A stretch of DNA of 64,000 nucleotides from Prosapia bicincta (lineage: Eukaryota; Arthropoda; Insecta; Hemiptera; Cercopidae). The notes below the pieces were generated by a model. It worked only from the letters and a program-made list of their open reading frames with translations. It was not told the DNA's origin and did no database searches. The stretch's first letter is position 1; every line of letters begins with the position of its first letter. The stretch is taken from positions 244,399,323 to 244,463,322 of the forward strand of contig JBAIZL010000005.1 in the NCBI GenBank assembly GCA_036971475.1, in the 5' to 3' direction. The position numbers were made by a program, and so were the translations under genes. Below, piece by piece: positions 51,311 through 64,000 of this stretch.

Positions 51311-52229
51311 TAGAAGAGGTTCTTCTATTTTAAATATGAAACTATATTTTCTTTAATTTACCACAATGTATGTGTCTTTAATTTACCACAATTTATACAA
51401 TTTGTATGCAAATATTTTTTTGTTCTGGCTGATGGCCCACTCAAAAGCTGGTTCAGTTGGGAAAAATAAATGTTATTGTTTTGAGATACAGGCCGCTATT
51501 AAAGCTAAATAGCAGCTATTATTATAATACAATATAATGTATAATACAATATATTATTATAATATATTATAATGAAAATATATAATATTATAATAATAGT
51601 GCCTGAAAGCTGGCATGAAACAGTACACGAGTGTTTTGCACCCATGTACTGAATCTTCCCCTAACTAATGTGAACAGATGTAAAAAAAAAATTAAACTGA
51701 AACAGCAGATGAGTGTGTGCTTGTGTTTTAACGAAGTGTGGTATCGTAGCTTAATTGCAGCTTACGAGTGACCTCGCGAGCTATAATGCCCCCTCAACGT
51801 CCGAGCATTATTGTGTCTTTGGTGTAGGTGTGTGTGTGTAAGTTCCTAAGCGTGTAAGCCGTCAGCCAGCTACCCCTTCTAATAGTAACGTGATTAGAAA
51901 GAGTAGGGTGTTGCCTTCTAAAGTTGGCGGGTTTGTGGATTCAGAATCCTCAACATAAAGTAGGGCCTGAAAATACGTGCGGGAGAACGGTATTGTTGCT
52001 TACCATAGAAATTAAACCTTATTGTTGTTAAATTTTTCATTATTTTAAAATGAAAGAAATTATTTAATTTGTAAAGCACTTTTATTAACTTAAATACCGC
52101 CAGTTCCTAATTGTTATTTTTTTTTTTTTGATAGATGTTTAATTCTTATCTTCCTTTATCAGTTTTGTTTATTGACATTATTTTCAGTAAATCCGATATG
52201 CCAGTTCAAACAAATTTTAGAGAATTTGT
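51311..52229. other. AT-rich DNA with a GC-richer block
   Basis: 51505-51600 is a dense TATTATAATA palindromic stretch. 51700-52000 is GC-richer, without a recognised gene. Confidence 0.45.
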
Positions 52230-52241
52230 TTTGTTTCTTAT

Positions 52242-53069
52242 TTAACAATAATATAATAATAATAATATTAAAATGTCATCTACATATCTATGGTAGTAAA
52301 TTATTTTACGTGTGTGGTTATTTTTCTGTAGAATGTATTGTTGTTCGATGTGGTGTAGGAATATTTCTGCTAGGATGCCTGAGATAGGGGAACCCATTGG
52401 GAGGCCATATTTCTGTGTGTAGTATTGGTGTTGGTATGTGAAGTAGTTTTCTGATGTGATGAGTTTGTTGAGTGTGAGTTTATGTGCCGTGTTGTTTGCT
52501 GTGAGCATATTTTGTAGTATGTGGAGTGTTGGTTCTATTGGCACATTAGTGTATAGGTTTTTTATGTCGAATGAGGCTATGGTGGAATTGTGTGGTATGT
52601 GGATGTCTTTAATTTTGTGAATGAGGTCTATGTTATTGTGTATGGATATGTGATTGTGAAAGTTTATGTTGTCTCTGATAGGTTTGTCTATGTATTTGGC
52701 TAATTTATGTGATGGTGCATGTGTGTGATTGCTTAGTGGACGGATGGGTGTGTTTTCCTTGTGGATTTTGGGTAATGCATTTAATATGGGTGCTTGGGGT
52801 TTTATTTGTTTGTAATATTTCTTTTGATCACTTTTCATGATTCCGGTGCATTTGTTTAGAAGATTTTTAATTTCTGTTAGGAATTTAGGTGTGGGATCTG
52901 ATCGGAGTTCGGTTATATTGTTTTCAGTAATGAAGCTGTTGACTTTCTTGTCTATGTCTTGTTGGTGCATAATTACAATGGAGTTACCTTTGCCTGCTTT
53001 TAAGAAATTTAGGTTATGTTTATCACGTTTTTGTATAATTGATTTAAGGATTGAATGTTCATTAATCAA
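52242..53069 (-). pseudogene. Penelope-like element reverse transcriptase, truncated
   Basis: A 275-codon frame, still open. The PLE reverse transcriptase copies element RNA into DNA at a chromosomal nick. Visible in order: the N-terminal KAGKGNSIVIM block (residues 25-34, PLE consensus KADKGN), LPKIHK (99-104), motif A FDIKNLYTNVP (167-177), motif B GLPMGSPIS (222-230) and motif C with Y-V-D-D (262-265). The protein stops 10 residues after motif C, running into an AAT-triplet stretch, so the thumb, linker and GIY-YIG endonuclease are missing and the element is dead. The N-terminus is also cut. It lies between copies B and C of the duplicated segment. Confidence 0.93.
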
Positions 53070-53149
53070 GATGATAAATTAAGAAACTTCAATTAAAGTT
53101 AACCTATAAGATTTAAATCACTATATGATTTGTGTTTAATATCTTCATA

Positions 53150-54980
53150 CGGTTTAATATGATTTACAAAACGTATACAATTGTAACAGATTTTTAAAAA
53201 TGTATGAAATTACTGATTGCATGTATTTAAAAGCTTAGAGCCTCTTTTCTCGAACAGTTTCACTTTCGATTCAAGCAACAAAAACATCATTATAACCTGT
53301 TTAACCTAGATCTTCAAGTTGCACGTTAAAAAACTTGTGATAAAACTAACTTCGCTATCTTTTTTCATAAGCTGGGGATGACTCTCGACATACCGTAGTA
53401 TTATTACACTCACAGCAACTGAAAACTCTACCTAAATCCCATGGTATAGATAGAGTAAATAAACACAGAATCTTACTGTTATGTGTTCCGCAATCATTAT
53501 AAATGTGTTGAAACTAATTTTGACCTTATACTAAACGTGAAAACGATGATAAGCCAAGCGGATTTTGCTAACTTAGAAACAGATCCACTAAAATCTATTT
53601 GTATTGTTCTAATATTTAAATGTCTTCACCGAATAATATAAAATAATATGTATAATTTAATTTTAGGAAACCCTTTGAAAAATCTATTACCCTATTTAAA
53701 TTACACTCTATGATTTCTTTGTTTTTCTGCTACTCACAATATGACAAAGTTCAGTTTTATCTGCGAAGGACGTATAGATATAAACAGTAATTTTCTCTTT
53801 TCCGTTACTTTGAAATATTTATACAGTAGCCTTGGCTCTGTAAAGAGGGGCTCAGTAAAGCGGTATTATATTTAGTTGCCACAATTCATCCTTTAACATG
53901 TGAAAAATACTGTAGGTATTTGTGGCTCTAGACTTTGCGGGTCAATGGGCGATTCATTTTTGCTGTCTAGTGCTGGGGATTTAATTGGAAAAGACTGATA
54001 GGGTTACTCAATGCTGCTTCGGGATTTTAGGTATATGTTGTTGAAATTATTTTACTAAGCCTAAACTGTTAGATGTTCATGTTATAATGGGGTATTTATA
54101 AGTTTATGTTTCTTATAGAAAAGTTTTAAAATAAACACTACTGGAAAACGAAGTTAAACAATATGGAAAATAAACAACCAACTATAAATACACCTCAGTA
54201 CGGAATTACATTCACTATATTACATAGATACTTCAGCTCATGTAACATAATGTCACGGTTCCTGTCGGCCAATTGTTAGAGTTAGTTCGGTCTTTTCATA
54301 TATAAACCTAAAATATTTATCTATATTTTGATGACCTAAACCAAAATTTATTATATAAAGCATTATTTTATTTTAATTTGTATTGACTGTGTCCTAACCT
54401 TATGACGTTAAACCATAATCCATAATTGTGGGGTTCGCGATATTATATTGAAGAGAATTACAGTATGCTCATGAGTTTTTACAAATATGTGATTGATATG
54501 ATAACAGAAACTGTCAACGCTTCTATATCCAGCCCAACGAATTGGATTATCGGTGTCAACTATACCTAATGTTTAAATGACGAGAAGCAGTGTCTATGCA
54601 CCTCGGTCATGTATATAAAGAATAAATAAACAGACTACCACAACGTACAACGCAGAAGTAAATCTTTGGTTGTATTTTAATAGCACAATACATCTTGTTT
54701 TTTTTAAGAAGAGGATTGGAGTATGGACAGATTTCCACAATCCTAACTTGCAATACTAATGTTCTATGTGGTTAAGATGTTGGAACATGCAATAGAAACC
54801 AATAGTATATTGTTACAATATCGTATAATTGCATTCATATTACCATTTGATGTGCCCAACGTATGTGTACTAAGTGTTAATTTCTGTGCTTACACTAAAG
54901 ACATAAATAGACAAAAATATAGGAAATCAGAGGCTGAAGTCGATGATAGAAACAAATAATGATTTTATCTATATATAAAT
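53150..54980 (+). repeat. ~1.8-kb duplicated segment, copy C
   Basis: Matches copy A (47535-49515) in the same orientation. It has small indels and a loss of roughly 140 bp relative to A around 53835-53870. It begins about 80 bp from the upstream edge of the PLE reverse-transcriptase fragment. Confidence 0.85.
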
Positions 54981-59461
<4,481 letters not shown>

Positions 59462-59496
59462 AACAAGAATCTTACTTGGTATTTATGCAAGCTAAC

Positions 59497-59527
59497 TTTC
59501 AATGGCTGGCTGTGCCATCGTCCTCAG
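59497..59527 (-). ncRNA. Hammerhead-like hairpin overlapping the PLE stop codon
   Basis: On the minus strand: CTGAGGA, CG, stem ATGGC, loop ACAGCCA, stem GCCAT, T, GAAA. The stems pair perfectly. It encodes the last residues PEDDGTASH, and the TGA stop overlaps the GAAA. This ties the recurring motif to a PLE 3' end, where hammerhead ribozymes are known. Confidence 0.45.
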
Positions 59528-60300
59528 GCATACTGAACAGGGTGGTAGACTGCGAGCTGAGTGGATTTCCCGTTGACCTTGGTGTACTATTATATTCTAT
59601 TTTTAGATTCACTGCACTGTGCGAGTTTTTAACGTTTGTTTTGGGGTTAATATTGTCTATTAGATTGATTAATTTATCATTTTTTGATTTTATTTGTATT
59701 TGTTCGTTAATGATTTTATTTTTATAAATTTCTAGTTGTTCCCAGATTGTCATTTTGAGGCCTTTTTGAACTTTTTTACTAGGTGTAAGTTTTTTAATGT
59801 GGGGAATGTGTGTTTGTTTTTCATGGCATGTGTGGCTACGTTTGAGTTATAAATTTCAGGTTTGATGTATGCATTGAGGTGTTCTTGATACCTGTCTTTT
59901 AATTTCTTTTTTGTTTGGCCTATGTATATTTTATTACAGTCTGGGCATTCAATTTTGTATATTCCGTTATTAAGTGTGGGACATATTTTTTCTGGTTGGT
60001 TTATTTTGTTGATTATGTTTCCTGTGTTTTTGTAGGCTATGTTAATATTATTACTTTTTAGTGTTTTAGTTACTCCTTTTATGTTGTATACTGTGTATGT
60101 GAATGTAGCCCATTTTGTTGTGTGTGGTTCGATTTTAGGTTGTTTCAATTTATTTAATATTTTAAATTCTAATTTATCTATAGTTTTTTTATTGTATCCA
60201 TTTTTTGGGCTATTTGATATATTATTTGTTTTTCTTTGGTTTTTTCTTCATTATTTAAAGGCATTGTAAAATGAATACAAGAAAACAGTGTTGCATAATC
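59499..60300 (-). pseudogene. PLE GIY-YIG endonuclease domain (frameshifted)
   Basis: The GIY-YIG domain nicks target DNA to prime PLE insertion. The frame 59750-60148 (132 codons) carries NGIYKIECPDCNKIYIGQT: GIY at residues 62-64, the C68/C71 pair typical of PLEs, YIG at 75-77, then R86 and H90 of the RYQEHL helix. The upstream linker frame (MPLNNEEKTKEK, IAQK) is joined only through a one-base shift in an A run near 60201-60206. The C-terminal frame 59499-59753 (MTIWEQLEIYKNKIINEQ to MPEDDGTASH) needs a second shift near 59750-59765. Conserved endonuclease residues look intact, so breakage is by frameshift alone. Confidence 0.92.
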
Positions 60301-60301
60301 T

Positions 60302-60305
<4 letters not shown>

Positions 60306-60357
<52 letters not shown>

Positions 60358-60380
60358 TTATTTATTTATTTATTTATTTA
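60306..60380. repeat. (AT)n followed by (TTTA)n
   Basis: AT run to about 60352 then seven TTTA units; abuts the truncated side of the PLE. Confidence 0.95.
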
Positions 60381-60474
60381 TATATATATACTGATACGTA
60401 TTCCTTCACTGATGGGAACATATGTAGAATAGTTAAGTATTTTTTATTATATACATTATATTATTTATTATATA

Positions 60475-60475
60475 G

Positions 60476-60531
<56 letters not shown>

Positions 60532-60556
60532 ATATATATACTTATATATATATATA
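60475..60556. repeat. (AT)n microsatellite
   Basis: AT run with two interruptions near 60518 and 60541. Confidence 0.95.
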
Positions 60557-60814
60557 ACGCAAATATTTCGATTACAATAGTAGAAAGTGTTACCTGTATT
60601 ATTTAATAATCTTTGTATTATATTAACACGAACAAAAATAATGTTATCCATAATGTTTGATATTGGAGGCAACGTCGCTGGCGAAAGATTAAAACGTCTT
60701 AAGTAAGTACACTCTTGTTTGGTAAAATTTTAAAATATATACAATAATAAAATGTGTTACAACATTACAACAATGTTATTCTTTATAAGTTATTTATTGC
60801 ATTTATTAAAAAAA

Positions 60815-61681
60815 TATTGTTTAAACTAATTTTAAAAATGCCTACCTAAGCGAATACGTAATTGCTTACTTGCTGACGCTTTTCAAAACATTCGTTCTTT
60901 TTACGAAGCTAACCCTCTACTGGCGGCATCGGTTAGGTGTAAATGCTCTGACGGGAATGGAATTATGACTGTGGAATAGGGTGGGTTGTTTAAGTTGTGT
61001 GTCGTATAATAGAAAAAGCTGTTGGCTTCAAAGTGTGTGTGAGCATATAATACGTTTTCTTTATCCGTTGCTTAGTGTTTGTAGATTTTATATTTTTCTA
61101 AGGTTGTTAGTTTTTTACTTTGTTTTAATGTTTGTAGAGCATTTAAATTAGTGTGTATTTCGGAATGTGTGTGTTGTGTGTTTTTTAGGTGTTTTGCGTA
61201 GCTGGATTTAGAGTTTATTTGTTTATTTTTGGTAAGCGTGTATAGAATGACCTGCCGGTTTGGCCAATGTAATAATTGGAAAAATCGTTATAAGTTAATT
61301 TGTAAATACCTGAGAGTTTGTATTTGTCAGTTTCTTTTTTAAAAGGTTGTATGTGCTGTCTGAAAGTGTTTGTTGTTTTGCAGGTTATTTGATAATGGAG
61401 TTTTTTAAATGTGGAGGCTATTTTATGTTTGTTTTTGTTGTGGTTGGTGAGGGATATGTATTTGTTGTTTTTTGTGTGGTTTGTCTGCGTTTGTGTGGAT
61501 TGATCGTGTTTAAGTTTAATTTTCCTGAGTATGTGGTCTATGAGTGTGTGTTGGTAGCCGTTTTGTTGAGCGATGTATTTTGTGGTATTAAATTCTTCGT
61601 CGTAGTCTTTCTGTAAAATTGGTATATTGATTAGGCGGTGTAACATGTGATTAAATGCAGCGTGTTTGTGTTGTGTGGGGT
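60815..61681 (-). mobile_element. Penelope-like element 3' part (family 3)
   Basis: The minus strand reads from the RT thumb (TQHKHAAFNHMLHRLINIPI) through the linker and GIY-YIG domain to the tail KLTTLEKYKIYKH and a further coding-like end (HFEANSFFYY to HLTDAASRGLAS). It ends with GAAAAGCGTCAGCAAGTAAGC and the terminal stretch shared with 32125-32215. At 61681 it abuts an inverted copy of its own 3' end. Confidence 0.9.
60925..61679 (-). pseudogene. PLE C-terminal protein with GIY-YIG domain (family 3)
   Basis: The frame 61215-61646 (143 codons) holds INIPILQKDYDEEF and YIAQQNGY (thumb/linker words), then GIYKL (113-115 = GIY) and YYIGQT (126-128 = YIG). The C-x2-C pair seen in many PLEs, including family 2 here, is replaced (TYNDF), and the Arg-x-x-Glu-His helix is spoiled by a frameshift at CCAAAAAT near 61225. 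The next frame continues SYAKHLKNTQHTHSE, then KLTTLEKYKIYKH, and a TAA at the codon where the other copy has Tyr (YKHYATDKE). The ~45 residues after that are conserved between the two copies, suggesting a true C-terminal extension. Confidence 0.85.
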
Positions 61682-61975
61682 GATATGAAATCTACAAACA
61701 CTACGCAACAGATAAAGAAAAATGATCACACACACTTTGAAGCCAACAGCCTTTTCTATTATATGACACACAACTTAAACAACTCACCCCATTCCACAGT
61801 CATAAATCCATTCCCGTTAGAGCATTTACACCTAACCGATGCCGCCAGTAGAGGGTTAGCTTCGTAAAAGGAACGAATGGTTTGAAACTCGTCCGCAAGT
61901 AAACAATTACGTATTCACTTAGTTAAGTATTTGTAAAATTAGTTTAATCAGTGAATTCAAGATGATTACATCAAA
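61682..61975 (+). mobile_element. Inverted terminal copy of PLE family 3
   Basis: The reverse complement of 60815-61090 matches this stretch: EIYKHYATDKEK, a one-base shift, then HFEANSLFYYMTHNLNNSPHS to HLTDAASRGLAS, then GTTAGCTTCGTAAAA, GCAAGTAA and ATTCACTTAGTTA. The head-to-head layout fits the inverted pseudo-LTR found at the 5' side of many PLE copies. The coding-like tail differs from the other copy mainly by substitutions that keep the frame. Confidence 0.85.
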
Positions 61976-63393
61976 CAACTTAAAAAATGTTTGGTGTAAT
62001 AGTGAACTTTTATAATGAATTTCTAAAGTGAATTATATAAATTTAGACTTACGTTTTAGATAATATATTTTCTATTTCTCCTACAGGATGCTATATTTTT
62101 AGCAACATAATCAGAACAACTGTCATGTTCGTCTTATTTCAAGGTCAAATATTTGAGCCTCTGATGTTCGTAATTATTAAAATTTAGTGTCCAAACTAAA
62201 GTTTGATTTATTACTGGCGTTAATAGTCTAACGAGTTATAAATCATCATTACAGAGGCTGGCGCTGGTCGCTCCAGCAATATTAAAGTGACGTATGATGA
62301 AGTCAGTGTACAAACTGTAACTTGTTAGTAGGCAGGCGTCTGAACCTAATTACACGGACACCAAAATTAGAGATAAATTCATATAAAGTAAAACAAAGTA
62401 AAATATGTAATACAAACAATTATACAGTTAAAACGTGGAATCTCCGTGAAAAAGAATAAAATAAGGCATACATTAATTAAACACAATCTTTACAGAACTA
62501 ATACTATTTTGGAAAAAATACGTCTTTGAAGCAAAATTCTTCAATACATACAACAATAATAAGATAATTAAAATTTAAGAATTATTTAAAAATAATAAAT
62601 CGAGTTTTTATTATAACACTATTATCACCACCTACGAAATTTTGGAAAAAATTAAGGTAGAGACTAAAAGAATTTTAAGCATTCATTATTTCTCTAGTTC
62701 TCCAATTCATTTTCCCACGTTTCATTATTCTTCAGTACACTCACAAACCTCGTCAAAGTTAATTCACCACGTTCTTCTTCTCAAGCTACACAGCTATTTC
62801 TGGTTCTCAACACAGGATTCTTTTCTTCACCATAAGTGGCTTTCTCTTCTCGAAAAAAAACTGATTACCCTTTGAGAAAATCATTTGTATAATCCCGAGT
62901 TTGAAACCTAAAGCTTTTTTGACAATTTTAAGTAAATACTGGTTGTGTAATAATAACTTGTATTTATCTGACAATAATATTCATTTTAAAATTAAGTGAA
63001 AAATCTTAAGCAAATATGCTGACTCGACTTTGTAGACGAGCTAAGTAGCTTTCTAAATGAAACGACTGCTTAGAATCATATCACATTAGCTTGCTCGAGT
63101 GTTTGTATTAGATATAAAAATAGTATTTGGAGTAGGAGTGACTAGTTCTGTAGATTATAAATAAGGTATTTTTCTAGCTTTAATCGGTCTTTGTATTTTA
63201 TCCTTCTGAGGATGGTTACTTTGTAACTGAAATGTAGGCTATATAAGGGTAAATTAAAGAAAGTTTGTGGTTAAGATGTTTTTGTGTATTTATTATTATA
63301 GTATTTGTAAATTAAAACAAATATTGTATTGAATATTATATATAATGAAATGCAAAACTTTTTAGTAGATATGATTTATCTATTATATACTTC

Positions 63394-63395
<2 letters not shown>
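61976..63395. other. AT-rich DNA, no recognised gene
   Basis: A 77-codon plus frame at 62642-62875 is unrecognised. A hairpin motif is at 63206. Confidence 0.45.
63206..63232 (+). ncRNA. Hammerhead-like hairpin motif
   Basis: CTGAGGA, TG, stem GTTAC, loop TTT, stem GTAAC, T, GAAA. Layout matches the copies at 56265 (minus) and 59497 (minus), but the stem sequence differs while staying fully paired. Confidence 0.35.

Positions 63396-63461
<66 letters not shown>
63396..63461. repeat. (AT)n microsatellite
   Basis: Pure AT run; left bracket of a 145-bp segment. Confidence 0.95.
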
Positions 63462-63464
<3 letters not shown>

Positions 63465-63602
63465 GCATCTTATAGGGTATTTTTATCAAGCTCTAATTTT
63501 CGTGTTTTAGGTATAGATTATCAAATAATTTTCGAAGAAGAATACATTTTGTTGTAAAATGGATTATATATTGGTCAGTAATGAAGTTAAAGATAAAATG
63601 AA

Positions 63603-63606
<4 letters not shown>

Positions 63607-63673
<67 letters not shown>
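63607..63673. repeat. (AT)n microsatellite
   Basis: Pure AT run inside a 67-codon frame (63559-63762) that reads Tyr-Ile through it. The non-repeat ends of that frame (MDYILVSNEVKDKM and MSQNVENNDDMNKG) are unrecognised. Confidence 0.95.
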
Positions 63674-63676
<3 letters not shown>

Positions 63677-64000
63677 CAACCATGTCACAAAATGTAGAAA
63701 ATAATGATGATATGAATAAAGGATTAATAGATATGAGATATGTTGATATTGAAACAGTATAATATTTGACTTTTCAATACGTAAGTTTCGGCCAAATCGA
63801 TATGTTAGCTGATTCGCAGAGATTCTCTACCAATCATGACTCTCTTTATACTCTAGATTACAACGTAGAACGGTCAAAACCGAGTTGCACTCACCTTATA
63901 TTGCATTACTTATACGCCAATCTCATTACGATAAATAAATTCTGCGCAGTGAAATTTCCGTTAGAATCATCAGTTTTACACAAATATTTACACAAATGAC
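63674..64000. other. Unrecognised open frame to window edge
   Basis: A 77-codon plus frame (63766-63999) ends at the window edge. It has no recognised domain and could be chance. Confidence 0.3.

Overview
This is a visibly AT-rich eukaryotic window, most likely from an insect or another arthropod. The reasons are the lack of any prokaryotic gene layout, the many long (TA)n and (CA)n microsatellites, and the mix of degraded mobile elements. These are an R1-clade non-LTR retrotransposon (a clade known mainly from arthropods), several Penelope-like elements (PLEs), a hAT transposon with a BED finger, and a tRNA-derived SINE-like repeat. No host protein-coding gene could be recognised. Most open frames are short and unsupported, or lie inside simple repeats. 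The window reads as intergenic or long-intron DNA shaped by retroelements and microsatellites.

Layout. 1-12.9 kb: mostly featureless AT-rich DNA with a degenerate ~195-bp tandem duplication (1.5-1.9 kb), a GAY-rich imperfect repeat block (5.15-5.77 kb) and the antisense 3' remnant of a LINE (8.0-8.5 kb). 12.9-19.1 kb: short cassettes bracketed by (TA)n tracts, including a ~770-bp element with ~90-bp inverted ends and a second, inverted copy of its interior. 22-26.7 kb: SINE-like repeat, a 271-bp (CA)n-containing unit, a 24-bp minisatellite and a three-copy ~141-bp tandem repeat. 28.5-29.8 kb: an internally deleted hAT element with terminal inverted repeats and an 8-bp target duplication still visible. 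32.1-32.3 kb: a PLE-end palindrome. 36-38 kb: tandem repeat, then a (TA)n-bracketed cassette with a second SINE-like copy. 38.5-41.1 kb: R1-clade remnant sitting inside a (TTA)n microsatellite. 42.3-42.6 kb: an inverted, circularly permuted copy of the 23.4-kb unit. 47.5-55 kb: a ~1.9-kb duplicated segment (two long copies and one fragment) with a foldback repeat and a PLE reverse-transcriptase fragment between the copies. 57.7-59.4 kb: an uninterrupted (AC)868 tract. 59.5-62 kb: two different PLE 3' ends with GIY-YIG endonuclease domains, the second carrying an inverted terminal copy.

Two patterns cut across the window. First, a small hairpin motif (CTGADGA, two bases, a 4-5 bp stem, a loop, the complementary stem, a pyrimidine, then GAAA) recurs at six loci with compensating stem changes, once overlapping the stop codon of a PLE open frame. 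It resembles the hammerhead ribozymes known from PLEs. Second, PLE- or hairpin-bearing segments tend to be bracketed on both sides by (TA)n, and the R1 remnant by (TTA)n, which points to microsatellite-directed insertion or to microsatellite growth from element ends.
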